NCBI RefSeq assembly: GCF_016213215.1
Contig: NZ_JACRAW010000143.1
Coordinates: 1 to 42,122 of the forward strand
Length of the DNA stretch: 42,122 nt
Origin: Bradyrhizobium sp.
GTDB taxonomy: Bacteria; Pseudomonadota; Alphaproteobacteria; Rhizobiales; Xanthobacteraceae
Direction of reading: 5' to 3'
This document shows positions 33,078-42,122 of this stretch, in pieces. Position 1 is the first letter of the stretch, and every line of letters starts with the position of its first letter. The notes under the pieces are model-generated. The model did no database searches, was not told the origin of the DNA, and saw only the letters and a program-made list of their open reading frames with translations. Made by a program: the position numbers and the translations under genes.

Positions 33078-33671
33078 CTAGCGGCCCAGCCACTCGCGAC
33101 CCTGAGCATAGAGCGCCTCGACCTCGACGCCGATCAGCCCCGGCATGTCGCGCTTGACCTTGTAGCCGATCATCTCCTGCAGATAGGCCAGGTGACGATA
33201 GCCTTCCGGAAGTCGCGCGAGCCGCTCTCCGTCCAGCCGAACGACGGCCGCGGGATCCACTGGATCGAGCCGGTCCTTTTCGTAGATCGGCTGCCGACGG
33301 ACGATCCCCCATCTACCCTCTCGCTTCTCAAGGAAATCGAAGAAGCGCCCTGTGCAGACGACGTCGCACACGACGTCGTGCACCAGGGCCCGTTGCGAAA
33401 TGGTCATCTTGGTCTGCGCGATGGCGCGAGCTCCGGCCACATCGATGCTGCTGCCGCCCAGGAAATGCAGGATACGCACACCCTTGGTGAAGCCTTCGCG
33501 GCTGACTCGGATGAATTCAGCCGCCGGCCCCTGAAACCAGGTGGCTGACATCCAACCATCTTCGTGCCAGACCGTCGCGAAGCGATCCCAGTCGCCGGCG
33601 TCGCGCCAGACCGCCCAGTTCTCGATCAGTTCACGGATGGCCAGTTTATCGAGGGTGGCCGGGACCGTCAT
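33078..33671 (-). CDS. SnoaL-like/NTF2-fold protein
   Basis: A 197-residue protein with the opening of SnoaL-like (nuclear transport factor 2 fold) proteins: KLAIRELIENWAVWRDAGDWDRF, then FATVWHEDGWMSATWF and repeated beta strands (VCTGRFFDFLEKREGRWGIV). Members include dehydratases, isomerases and ring-hydroxylase subunits, so the reaction is not predictable; Tyr, Asp and His residues at the N-terminal helix are in the usual positions. ATG 33671. It is monocistronic between the CsbD terminator and the phyR terminator; the upstream gap 33672-33893 shows no gene. Confidence 0.75.
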   Translation of the reverse strand: MTVPATLDKLAIRELIENWAVWRDAGDWDRFATVWHEDGWMSATWFQGPAAEFIRVSREGFTKGVRILHFLGGSSIDVAGARAIAQTKMTISQRALVHDVVCDVVCTGRFFDFLEKREGRWGIVRRQPIYEKDRLDPVDPAAVVRLDGERLARLPEGYRHLAYLQEMIGYKVKRDMPGLIGVEVEALYAQGREWLGR

Positions 33672-33893
33672 GTAGAAACTCCTGATGGTTCGAGGGCTGC
33701 GCCGCGAGGCAGCCCGCAGCCGAAGAGGCGGCCAGGTGTCACACCCGCCAACGATCCTGGCGCCGCTCCGACCTTGAGCGTCAACGCTTACTAGCCGAAA
33801 GGTGCAAGCCTGTCCCGCGGGGAATCGACCTCACAAGATCGGGGGCTCCCCCGTATCCGTAGCGAGCGGCGGACGAGCCGGATATGGCCACGC

Positions 33894-33931
33894 AAAAAAA
33901 GAAAGCGGCGCGCTCTGTGCGACGCGCCGCT
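33894..33931 (-). terminator. Rho-independent terminator of phyR
   Basis: On the minus strand AGCGGCGCG / CGCGCCGCT (33931-33923 and 33912-33904) forms a 9-base stem, followed by TTTC and seven T (33903-33894). It lies 27 bases after the phyR stop codon. Confidence 0.88.
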
Positions 33932-33958
33932 CTTATACGCACCTGTGAAAGTTCGGCG

Positions 33959-34759
33959 TCAGGCCGCCGGCGCGCGGCGGTTACGCGAATTGCGCTGGAA
34001 GAACAGCGCCTGGCTCGCGACGGCCGACACCATCGCCGGCTGGAACGGCTTGGAGATCAGGAAGGCCGGCTCCGGCCGCTCGCCGGTGAGGAAGCGCTCG
34101 GGATAGGCCGTGATGAACACGACCGGTACCTCGAAGCTCCTTAGAAGCTCGTTGACGGCGTCCAGGCCCGACGAACCGTCGGCGAGCTGGATGTCCGCGA
34201 GGATGAGGCCCGGTCGCTTGTTCTTGGCGAGCGCAACCGCATCCGCATGAGTCCGCGCCACTCCGACCACATTGTGCCCGAGATTCCTCACCAGACTTTC
34301 CAGATCCATGGCGATGAAAGTCTCGTCTTCGATGATCAGGACGTCGGTGGCAATTTCCGCCGCCATTTCCCGGCCCGCCATGTCCGCAAGCCGGCGCGTC
34401 TCGGCGACGTCCGTGCCGAGGATGTAGGCGACCTCTTCCTCAGGGAAGCCTTCCAGCGACAGCAGCAGGAATGCCTGCCGGGGCAAGGGGGTGATGTTGG
34501 ACAGCCGGCGCTCGGGCGGCATCGGCAGTGTCGTCACCTCGGAATCATCGTTGAGCGAAACCGAATTCCAGATTTGGGTGAACAGCCGGAATAGGCCGGC
34601 GCGAGGGCCATGGCTCTCGTCTAGCAGCGAGGGGTCCTGGAGCATGGCTTCCAGCATCGCTCCGACATAGGCGTCCCCGGACGATTGGCTACCGGTCAAG
34701 GCGCGGGCGTACCGCCGCAATAGCGGCAGGTGCTCAGCAACAAGCTGTGAACGGGACAT
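33959..34759 (-). CDS. phyR: Response regulator PhyR (anti-anti-sigma factor)
   Basis: A 266-residue general stress regulator. The N-terminal part (1-130) is a sigma-factor-like domain (EHLPLLRRYARALTGSQ, region 2-like; SLEGFPEEEVAYILG, region 4-like). The C-terminal part (137-255) is a receiver with acidic pair E144/D145 in LIIEDE, phosphoacceptor D189 in LADIQLAD, Thr217 in FITAYP and Lys237 in SKPF. When phosphorylated, PhyR binds the anti-sigma NepR and frees EcfG. The start is ATG 34759 (GGAG upstream), not the GTG two codons earlier. It diverges from nepR-ecfG across a shared palindromic promoter. Confidence 0.97.
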   Translation of the reverse strand: MSRSQLVAEHLPLLRRYARALTGSQSSGDAYVGAMLEAMLQDPSLLDESHGPRAGLFRLFTQIWNSVSLNDDSEVTTLPMPPERRLSNITPLPRQAFLLLSLEGFPEEEVAYILGTDVAETRRLADMAGREMAAEIATDVLIIEDETFIAMDLESLVRNLGHNVVGVARTHADAVALAKNKRPGLILADIQLADGSSGLDAVNELLRSFEVPVVFITAYPERFLTGERPEPAFLISKPFQPAMVSAVASQALFFQRNSRNRRAPAA

Positions 34760-34834
34760 CCCCACTCCATTTTCTTAGGGCCAAGCTCGTTGAGGTGTCA
34801 TTAAGGGGCGGCCCGGTTCCCCTGCTAGGCTGAT

Positions 34835-34892
34835 TACGTCCGAAAGCGATAAAAGTTCCGACGGGTCGGAACTTTTAGCCGGATTTCGCATT
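34835..34892. promoter_or_regulatory. Divergent sigma-EcfG-type promoters of phyR and nepR-ecfG in one palindrome
   Basis: A 13-base perfect inverted repeat (34850-34862 and 34865-34877, two-base spacer) holds two outward-facing GGAAC elements. Rightward: GGAAC 34868-34872, 16 bases, CATT 34889-34892. Leftward: GGAAC 34859-34855, 16 bases, CGTA 34838-34835. Each -10 has one mismatch to CGTT. Autoregulation of these genes by EcfG is known in related bacteria; the palindromic back-to-back arrangement is seen here directly. Confidence 0.75.
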
Positions 34893-34977
34893 AGCCCCTC
34901 TTAGGGGAACGACTCCGGTTGGAGATAAACCGTTGAAGCTACAGGGACTTAACTCTCGGGGAAACGTGGAACAGGTC

Positions 34978-35208
34978 ATGAAAGATGTAAAGTCTCAAGC
35001 GAGCAAAAGCACGACCCCCGGCAAGGGCGGCCTGAGCGCTGAAATTCAATCCAGAATCGGCCACCAGTTGCGGGCGATGTACGACGATGTCGTCCGCCAA
35101 GGGGTGCCCGAACGGTTTGCGGAGCTTGTCCGCAAACTTGATGCGCCGCAGGCCGCTTCCCAATTGGAAGGATCGGGGGGATCCAACGAAGACGACGGGA
35201 GGGAATAA
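34978..35208 (+). CDS. nepR: Anti-sigma factor NepR
   Basis: A 76-residue NepR protein, which holds EcfG inactive until PhyR-P displaces it. The conserved core is LSAEIQSRIGHQLRAMYDDV followed by VPERFAELVRKLD, two amphipathic helices joined by a short linker; the N- and C-terminal ends are polar and disordered, as usual. ATG 34978 is favoured on family length; a TTG at 34933 with GGAG upstream would add 15 residues. The gene ends 1 base before the ecfG start, so the two are translationally linked. Confidence 0.92.
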   Translation: MKDVKSQASKSTTPGKGGLSAEIQSRIGHQLRAMYDDVVRQGVPERFAELVRKLDAPQAASQLEGSGGSNEDDGRE

Positions 35209-35209
35209 T

Positions 35210-35758
35210 ATGCCTCTCACCGACTCCCTGCGCGACGACATCCTGGCGGCGGTGCCCAGCTTGCGTGCATTCGCCATCTCGCTCAGCGGCAACGGCGATC
35301 GGGCCGACGATCTGGTCCAGGAAACCCTGCTGCGGGCGCTCGCCAATATCGACTCCTTCCAGCCGGGCTCGAACCTGCCAGCATGGCTGTTCACGATCCT
35401 GCGTAACCTGTTCCGCTCGGACTATCGCAAACGGCGGCGCGAGGTGGAGGATGCCGAGGGCAACTATGCCAAGACGCTCAAGACCCAGCCGGCACAGAAC
35501 GCGCATCTGGAGTTCGAGGAATTCCGCGCCGCGCTGGACAAACTGCCGCAGGACCAGCGCGAGGCGCTGATCCTCGTTGGCGCGTCCGGCTTTTCGTACG
35601 AGGACGCGGCGTCGATCTGCGGCTGCGCCGTCGGCACCATCAAGAGCCGCGTCAACCGAGCGCGATCAAAGCTTGCCGCCCTGCTCTATGTGGAGGGTGC
35701 CGAGGATTTTGGTCCCGATAAGACGGTACGCGCGGTGATCGGCGGCAGCAGCGGCTGA
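35210..35758 (+). CDS. ecfG: General stress ECF sigma factor EcfG
   Basis: A 182-residue sigma-70 family ECF factor of the EcfG (ECF15) group. Region 2 spans about 15-85 (RAFAISLSGNGDRADDLVQETLLRAL with the DLVQET core-binding motif; WLFTILRNLFRSDYRKRR for -10 recognition). Region 4 spans about 105-160 (LDKLPQDQREALILVGASGF, then YEDAASICGCAVGTIKSRVNRAR for -35 recognition). Its own consensus GGAAC-N16/17-CGTT recurs through this window. GGGAGGG precedes ATG 35210. A GC-rich hairpin separates it from the convergent kinase gene. Confidence 0.96.
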   Translation: MPLTDSLRDDILAAVPSLRAFAISLSGNGDRADDLVQETLLRALANIDSFQPGSNLPAWLFTILRNLFRSDYRKRRREVEDAEGNYAKTLKTQPAQNAHLEFEEFRAALDKLPQDQREALILVGASGFSYEDAASICGCAVGTIKSRVNRARSKLAALLYVEGAEDFGPDKTVRAVIGGSSG

Positions 35759-35783
35759 TGCACTGATGGCGGACATGCACGCC

Positions 35784-35815
35784 GGCGAGGCGACCAGTTA
35801 GTTGGCCGCCTCGCC
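35784..35815. terminator. Probable bidirectional hairpin between ecfG and the kinase gene
   Basis: GGCGAGGCGACCA (35784-35796) pairs with TGGCCGCCTCGCC (35803-35815) with one mismatch around GTTAGT. It lies between convergent stop codons. It lacks a T-run, so it may act as a Rho-assisted or RNA-stabilising structure. Confidence 0.55.
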
Positions 35816-35853
35816 AGCTGTGACGCTTGCCGCGTCAGTCGGAGTCGCCCGGC

Positions 35854-37509
35854 TCAGGCCGGACGAACTGGCTTGGAGAACTTCTCGGTCCGGTCCCGCT
35901 CGGTCATGTCGATGACCGTCTCCATCGGGGCGGTCAATTCATAGACGTAGCTCACGTCCGTGAAGTAGCGCTTGGACGAGCCGCCGAGCGCCTCGGGCGC
36001 GACGCGATCCAGCAGGATCACGCCGAAGTCGGAGTCCGGGCGGCGCGTCGCCTCGCTGGTGTTGAACTCTTCCCAGCGGAAATGAAAGATCGTCTCCGGC
36101 TCCTCGCCGTTCACCGTCCAGGTCACGACGATATGAGGATGCTTTCCGACCAGCGAAAGCCCTTCGTCGGAATGCGATGCAAGCTCGAAGAACAACAGCG
36201 AGAGGCTTTGTGCGGCGCGCGCGCTGACCGCGATGTCCGGTCCGCTCACAGCAATTCGCTCGGCATGCGGGATCGCCCGCGCCTCGAACAAGCCCTTCAG
36301 CTTGACCCCTTGCCACTGGCTCTCGCTGAGAAGCGACACCACGTTGGACATGGCGTGAATGCGCCCGATCAAAAGCTCGCGCGCGACGTCGATGTCGGAG
36401 CCATGGCGCAGCGTGCGCGTCACGATCGACTGAATGACGGCGAGGATATTCTTGACCCGATGGTTGAGCTCGTCGATCACGGCTGTCAGACGGCGCTCGA
36501 AGCCGATCCTGACTTGAATCTCGCGGCTGAGCCGCAGATTGTTGTAAGCCACGTAGCCGAACAGCCCGCAAACCATCGCCGTGATGGCAAGTCCGATAGC
36601 AGCCACGATCGCCGCCGTCTGCCGCGCGCGCCGCACCGCGTTGGTCTTGGCGTAGTAGCTGAGTTGCCAGTCCCGACCGCCAAAGCTGACGGTCCGGGCG
36701 GCCGAAGCCGCCGGCCCTTCGGGATCTGCAATGCGCGAACTAACTACGCCTTCGTCGTTTGCAATCAGTTCACTTCCCGCTTGACGAGGATCCCTGAGTG
36801 CCACCGAGAACAACGACATGTTGTCGTTGGTCAGCATCAGCGACGCAAGCTGGTACGAGAAGGTCACAAAGCCCGCCGGCGAATCCGCTCCCTCCGGAAT
36901 GACGGGCGCGGCAATAATGACACCGGTCGGCCCATTCGGGCGCAGCAGGGGTACCGGATCGGACACGACCGATCTTTTCTCTGCCATGGCGCGAGCCAGC
37001 ATCGGCCCGCGCACCGGATCCTGGTCATAGCTTCGCCCCGGCAGCCCCTTGGTCTCCTCGTTGCGCGGCTCCAGATCGATCAGCACGTCGATCGAATGGT
37101 TGAGCGCGGCCGCATCGAGCGGCCTGTCCTCGAAATCGCGGATGGTCGGATTGGGGAATCCGCCGCTCGCCAGCGCCGCCCGCGCTGATTCCAGTTCGTC
37201 CGGCTTGAGCCGCGCGATCCAGCCTACGACGACGAAGTCCGTCTTGAAGGCGTAAATGGCCGAACGCAGCGGCTCCAGCATGCTCGGCTTGATCACTGAG
37301 GGCGCGCGAAACAGGCCGGATGCAACGCGGGCGAGCAGTTCGCGCTCGGTTAGGCGATCCTGGACAAGGCTTGCATGAATGTCGATTGCACGGGCAACTG
37401 CGATGCCGTCAATCGTCAGCTCCTGATCGTGAACGCGATAGGCTGCAAGCCCGGAGAGCAGGACTCCGATCAGCGCGATGAAGCCAATGATGAACCCGAG
37501 CCGAACCAC
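35854..37509 (-). CDS. CHASE-domain HWE-family sensor histidine kinase (PhyK-like)
   Basis: A 551-residue membrane kinase: transmembrane segment about 5-25, periplasmic CHASE domain about 40-285 (FVVVGWIARLKPDE, SYDQDPVRGPMLARA), second transmembrane segment about 298-322, then a HisKA_2/HWE dimerisation helix with phospho-acceptor His350 in DELNHRVKNILAVIQ and an ATPase domain to the end. Kinases of this type next to phyR phosphorylate PhyR. The N-box is degenerate: FFELASHSDEGLS stands where the Asn-Lys-Tyr-Gly signature is usual. GTG start at 37509. The gap 37510-37768 upstream holds no gene that I can support. Confidence 0.9.
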   Translation of the reverse strand: MVRLGFIIGFIALIGVLLSGLAAYRVHDQELTIDGIAVARAIDIHASLVQDRLTERELLARVASGLFRAPSVIKPSMLEPLRSAIYAFKTDFVVVGWIARLKPDELESARAALASGGFPNPTIRDFEDRPLDAAALNHSIDVLIDLEPRNEETKGLPGRSYDQDPVRGPMLARAMAEKRSVVSDPVPLLRPNGPTGVIIAAPVIPEGADSPAGFVTFSYQLASLMLTNDNMSLFSVALRDPRQAGSELIANDEGVVSSRIADPEGPAASAARTVSFGGRDWQLSYYAKTNAVRRARQTAAIVAAIGLAITAMVCGLFGYVAYNNLRLSREIQVRIGFERRLTAVIDELNHRVKNILAVIQSIVTRTLRHGSDIDVARELLIGRIHAMSNVVSLLSESQWQGVKLKGLFEARAIPHAERIAVSGPDIAVSARAAQSLSLLFFELASHSDEGLSLVGKHPHIVVTWTVNGEEPETIFHFRWEEFNTSEATRRPDSDFGVILLDRVAPEALGGSSKRYFTDVSYVYELTAPMETVIDMTERDRTEKFSKPVRPA

Positions 37510-37768
37510 TCGCTACTCAGAAGGTCTGAGGTTTGGGAAGAATAGGAAACATGGTGACGGGGCCCGAATGACAGCGTGTCGAGGAAAGAATGAGACCCTA
37601 CGATCGAGCATAATGGATGAGGTGGCATAAGTACGCAACTTCGGTCGGCGGCGAAGGCTCGGGCGCCCCGAGGGGGCAAGCCTCCGGAATCCATGCTAAT
37701 GGATATCCGGCGTATTTGTTCCGGCTGCGGCCAGTCGCCACAGGAGTTAACGCACCTGCCATCTACCG

Positions 37769-38395
37769 TCAGGAGGTTGCACGCAGGCCCCCCTTTGTCT
37801 CGATGAAGGCGATGATGCGGTCGAGCCCTTCGCTCTTCTTCAGGTTGGTCATTACGAACGGTCGATCCCCCCGCATCCGCTTGGCATCCATCTGCATTTT
37901 GTCCAGGGATGCACCGACATGGGGCGCCAGATCGATCTTGTTGATGACGAGCAGGTCCGACCGGGTGATGCCCGGTCCTCCCTTGGACGGGATCTTGTCT
38001 CCGGCTGCAACGTCGATGACGTAGATCGTCAGATCGGCAAGCTCCGGCGAAAATGTCGCAGCGAGATTGTCGCCGCCGGATTCGATCAGCACCAGGTCGA
38101 GGCCAGGAAATTTGGCGCGCATGTCGGCCACCGCCGCGAGATTCATCGACGCATCCTCGCGGATTGCGGTATGCGGACACCCGCCTGTCTCCACGCCCGC
38201 GATGCGGTCGGGCGTCAGCGATCCGGAGCGCACCAGAAATTCCGCGTCCCATTTGGTATAGATGTCGTTCGTGATCGCGGCGATGTCGTAGCGCTCCCGC
38301 ATTGACTTGCAGAGCAGATCCATCAGCGCGGTTTTTCCCGATCCGACAGGACCGCCGACGCCAACTCGCAAGGGACCGTTCGAATGCTTGCTCAT
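37769..38395 (-). CDS. ureG: Urease accessory protein UreG
   Basis: A 208-residue GTPase that delivers nickel to urease together with UreD, UreF and UreE. It has the P-loop GGPVGSGKT (residues 14-22), ITNDIYTKWDAEFL, the metal-binding ETGGCPHTAIREDAS (Cys-Pro-His), LIESGGDNLAATF and NKIDLAPHVGA (NKxD guanine motif). ATG 38395 gives the usual short N-terminus; an ATG 11 codons upstream is open too. It is the last gene of the urease transcript. Confidence 0.95.
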   Translation of the reverse strand: MSKHSNGPLRVGVGGPVGSGKTALMDLLCKSMRERYDIAAITNDIYTKWDAEFLVRSGSLTPDRIAGVETGGCPHTAIREDASMNLAAVADMRAKFPGLDLVLIESGGDNLAATFSPELADLTIYVIDVAAGDKIPSKGGPGITRSDLLVINKIDLAPHVGASLDKMQMDAKRMRGDRPFVMTNLKKSEGLDRIIAFIETKGGLRATS

Positions 38396-38457
38396 GCCAA
38401 CTCTCGGACTGTGCTTATCAACTCTCATACTGCGCTCATCGATCGCTCAGGCCCTGG

Positions 38458-38848
38458 TCACGGAGCCCAGGTCCAGCGGAAATTATCCTCTCTGAACGTT
38501 TTCGCGCGCATTGGATCGGCCTTGTCGAGATCGCCAATCAGCTTGCCACGCGAGTCGAAATAGACCCGATCGGCGTCGATCTGCACGTTGCGTTTGCCGA
38601 TCTCGCACGCGTAAGGGGCGGCGCGGCCGCCGCCGAGGTATTTCCATTGATTGCCGTGGCGGGCGGCGATGCAGATGACATCGGCCGCCTTCAAACCATT
38701 CTTGTCGAGTTCGGCCTGAATGTCGCTGACCAGCTTGGGCGCACTGCGGACCGCGACCAGGACCTCGTCGAGGCCAAGGCTGCCCTCCGCCCAGGCTGGC
38801 GATTGGAGCAAGACCACGAACTGCCACCACAGCCCACCTCAGCGTCAT
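38458..38848 (-). pseudogene. Small exported protein in the urease operon, interrupted by a frameshift
   Basis: The gene should start at ATG 38848, which overlaps the ureF stop (ATGA). That frame reads MTLRWAVVAV, then runs out of register. From about 38817 the next frame continues VVLLQSPAWAEGSLGLDEVL to a normal end at 38458. Joining the two by removing one base near 38818-38820 gives a perfect signal peptide with cleavage after AWA and a mature domain of about 108 residues (VICIAARHGNQWKYLGGG, YFDSRGKLIGDLDKADP). The sequence therefore shows a one-base insertion, real or a sequencing error. If real, a GTG at 38817 could at best yield a protein with a crippled signal. Function unknown. Confidence 0.65.
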
Positions 38849-39570
38849 GACCGGAACAACCGCGTGTACTGCATCTCATGGCGCATGCTGGCGAGATCGG
38901 CGCGGAAAGTCGCGCCGCCGACATCGTCCAGCTTCGCCCGCAGGGCTCGGCTTGCGGTATTGGCAACCACCGGCTCGAGCGCGGCGAGCACGCGCTGGCT
39001 TTCGGTTTGTCCAAGCGGAATGAGACGACTTCCGGCGGATATCCAGTTCGAGACCACCCCGTGCAGGAAAGCGTGCAGCGTTGGCCCGAGCGGCACGCTG
39101 TGGACGGCGCTGACGAGACCAACCGCGACGGGGTAGACGACCGGCACGAGGCAGTTCGCGATCATTTCCTCCAGGCCGTCGCAATCCCACGCAGCGCGCG
39201 CGATCTCGATGAAAGCGCGTCCCTGTGCGGTGGTCTCGAGCTGCCGCTCGCGCGAGGTGACGAAAGCGGCGGCAAGCCCGGCAACCTCGCGCAAGGTCGC
39301 CTCATCGCCCGCCTCAGTCGCGCGATGCGCTTGCGACAGAAACACCGCATCGCAGAAGCCCGGGCCCTCGCTCAGCATCGCGTCGAGCCAATCCTTCAGA
39401 GATGCGGCGTCCGCAATGTCACCCGCTTCGACCGCCCATTCGATGCCGCTGGAGTAGGAAAAGCTGCCGACCGGAAAGGCAGGCGACAGCCAGGTCATCA
39501 ACCGGTACAGCGCCGCGGTTTCGGCCTCCGTCATCGCGCCCCGCATGTCGGCCGGCTCACTTGTGATCAT
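38845..39570 (-). CDS. ureF: Urease accessory protein UreF
   Basis: A 241-residue, all-helical accessory protein that, with UreD and UreG, forms the activation complex on urease. Typical segments are LMTWLSPAFPVGSFSYSSG near the N-terminus, GFCDAVFLSQAHRA, and near the C-terminus GSRLIPLGQTESQRVL. ATG 39570 (14-base overlap with ureE) is used; ATGs at 39546 and 39534 are possible. The open frame upstream of it is a shadow of the His-rich ureE tail. It ends in ATGA overlap with the next gene. Confidence 0.92.
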   Translation of the reverse strand: MITSEPADMRGAMTEAETAALYRLMTWLSPAFPVGSFSYSSGIEWAVEAGDIADAASLKDWLDAMLSEGPGFCDAVFLSQAHRATEAGDEATLREVAGLAAAFVTSRERQLETTAQGRAFIEIARAAWDCDGLEEMIANCLVPVVYPVAVGLVSAVHSVPLGPTLHAFLHGVVSNWISAGSRLIPLGQTESQRVLAALEPVVANTASRALRAKLDDVGGATFRADLASMRHEMQYTRLFRS

Positions 39571-40195
39571 GAGCATGGGGATGGCTGTGCTGGTGATCGT
39601 GGTCGCATTGCTCGCCATCATGATGGTGGTCGTGACCATGATCATGCGCCGAATGGTCGCGATGGCGGTGATCATGATCGTGGTGTCCATGATCGTGACC
39701 ATGTCCGGCATGATCATGGCGTGCATGATCATGCGTGTGTTCTTCATGCCCGTGCCCTTGCTCGCTCTCGGCATAGGCGCCGCCCTCCGGATCGAACGGC
39801 GCCTCGATCTCGATGACCTTCGCGCCGAGGCCCTTCACCATGGCCTCGATGACGTGATCGCGCCGGATACGCAGCCCCTTGGGCATGATCTGTGTCGGCA
39901 GATGCCGGTTGCCCAGGTGCCAGGCGATCCGCACCAGGTGCTGCGGATCGCGGCCTCGGATCTCGGTGAGCGGCTCCGGCGCCGCAACCACCTCGACAAG
40001 CCTGCCGTCCTGGAGCACCAGCGCATCGCCGCCACGGAGCGCGACGGCATGCTCGAGATCGAGCAGGAATTCGAGCCCGCGCGTGCCGTGCATGACCATA
40101 CGCCGCCGGTGACGATCGTCGAAGTCGAGGACGACGGTGTCGGCCGGCGCCTCGGTGAAGCGGTGCTGTCCCTTGACTTTCGTCGCCCGGATCAT
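39557..40195 (-). CDS. ureE: Urease accessory protein UreE, with long His-rich tail
   Basis: A 212-residue nickel metallochaperone. The N-terminal peptide-binding domain (1-75) and C-terminal metal-binding domain (about 78-140, HLVRIAWHLGNRHLPTQI and RRDHVIEAMVKGLGA) are standard. After residue 145 follows a tail of about 65 residues with about 29 histidines, mostly alternating with Asp, plus one Cys. Long His tails store or buffer nickel in several UreE proteins; this one is at the long end. ATG 40195. Confidence 0.95.
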   Translation of the reverse strand: MIRATKVKGQHRFTEAPADTVVLDFDDRHRRRMVMHGTRGLEFLLDLEHAVALRGGDALVLQDGRLVEVVAAPEPLTEIRGRDPQHLVRIAWHLGNRHLPTQIMPKGLRIRRDHVIEAMVKGLGAKVIEIEAPFDPEGGAYAESEQGHGHEEHTHDHARHDHAGHGHDHGHHDHDHRHRDHSAHDHGHDHHHDGEQCDHDHQHSHPHAHDHK

Positions 40196-40207
40196 TCGGT
40201 TTTCCTG

Positions 40208-40507
40208 TCAGCGAACGTCGACCTTCTCGGGCGTGATGATCTCGATCTTGGGCGGCGCCGAGAAGCACTTCACCGCCACGCGACCGAACGCCTTCATGTG
40301 TTCGGCGGTTCGGTGCGGCACCAATGCCTCGGCATTTTCCCACTGCTCGACGAACACCATTCTGCTCTGATCGGTGACGCTTTCGTGCAAATCATAGGCA
40401 ATATTGCCGGGCTCCTTGCGCGTTTCCTTGATGCATGCCTTGGCAGCAGCAATGAATTCAGCGCGCGTTTCAGGCTTGATGGTCAGCGTGGCAACGACGT
40501 AGATCAC
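40208..40507 (-). CDS. ABM-domain (antibiotic biosynthesis monooxygenase-like) protein
   Basis: A 99-residue dimeric alpha/beta-barrel protein of the ABM superfamily: IYVVATLTIKPETRAEFIAA at the start, ESVTDQSRMVFVEQWENAEA in the middle, HRTAEHMKAFG. Members include quinol monooxygenases and haem-degrading enzymes; most small ones are of unknown function. It lies inside the urease gene set between ureC and ureE, 12 bases from ureE, so it is co-transcribed, but no link to nickel or urea is apparent. GTG start at 40507. Confidence 0.85.
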   Translation of the reverse strand: MIYVVATLTIKPETRAEFIAAAKACIKETRKEPGNIAYDLHESVTDQSRMVFVEQWENAEALVPHRTAEHMKAFGRVAVKCFSAPPKIEIITPEKVDVR

Positions 40508-40682
40508 GAAAAATCCTCCCGACTTTCTGCTTGGCTCAATGCCGGCAGGACTTTAGCCCAGAAGCGCGACCGGACGCAAAACCGTAAATCCGCGCGCCCT
40601 GATCGCCAGCCCCAGAGCATCGTCCTTTCGAAACATCGGTAGCCACTTTGGGCTAACGCGGCCCTTCGGTCCGGAACTTGCG

Positions 40683-42122
<1,440 letters not shown>

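Noticed and set aside
35827..37188. 453-residue plus-strand frame opposite the histidine kinase
   Set aside because: Antisense shadow of the GC-rich kinase gene; His/Arg-rich with no domain.
39571..39774. N-terminal extension of UreF rich in Met, Ile and Thr
   Set aside because: It is the out-of-frame reading of the His-rich ureE tail (CAT/GAT repeats) and not a conserved UreF domain.
38878..39816. 312-residue plus-strand frame opposite ureF and ureE
   Set aside because: Antisense shadow; its Asp/His-rich end is the complement of the ureE tail.

Overview
The window is GC-rich alphaproteobacterial chromosome, most likely Bradyrhizobium or a close relative (Nitrobacteraceae/Bradyrhizobiaceae). 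The basis is the PhyR-NepR-EcfG general stress module, the gene order of the urease locus, many short hydrophilic proteins of rhizobial type, and palindromic repeats of the style dispersed in Bradyrhizobium genomes. No phage genes, insertion sequences, CRISPR arrays, tRNA or rRNA genes were recognised.

Layout. 1-686: non-coding dispersed repeats. 687-6071: envelope and stress genes (DUF2865 protein, L,D-transpeptidase, AI-2E-type permease, DUF883 protein, small membrane protein, Gly-rich secreted protein). 6276-8017: a zinc alcohol dehydrogenase broken by an internal deletion, then a DUF72 protein. 8273-10001: small stress-type genes (CsbD, hypothetical proteins) and a candidate small RNA. 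10345-12375: a Crp/Fnr regulator converging on a GT9-like glycosyltransferase gene. 12686-29060: a roughly 16 kb, almost gapless gene cluster for an unknown glycoconjugate or cyclitol product. It holds inositol-phosphate synthase, a histidine phosphatase, a nucleotidyltransferase, a methyltransferase, a glycosidase-like protein whose barrel order looks circularly permuted, phosphopentomutase, two epimerases, a B12-binding radical SAM enzyme, a GT4 glycosyltransferase, four CgeB-type glycosyltransferases, a UDP-xylose-synthase-like enzyme and a Nudix hydrolase. 29064-33671: DUF6894, a second Crp/Fnr regulator and a run of small stress genes (DUF4142, CBS, CsbD, short hydrophilic peptides). 33959-37509: phyR, nepR, ecfG and a CHASE/HWE histidine kinase. 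37769-42122: urease genes ureG, an interrupted small gene, ureF, ureE, an ABM-domain gene and ureC, which runs off the right edge.

How it fits together. The master regulators of the alphaproteobacterial general stress response sit at 34-37.5 kb. Nine exact copies of the sigma-EcfG promoter pattern GGAAC-N16/17-CGTT are present in the window, against fewer than one expected by chance, and seven lie 30-60 bp upstream of a start codon. One of these precedes the inositol/glycosyltransferase cluster. The simplest reading is a stress-response neighbourhood in which the uncharacterised biosynthetic cluster is switched on by general stress together with cell-wall and small protective proteins. The chemical product cannot be deduced from sequence alone.
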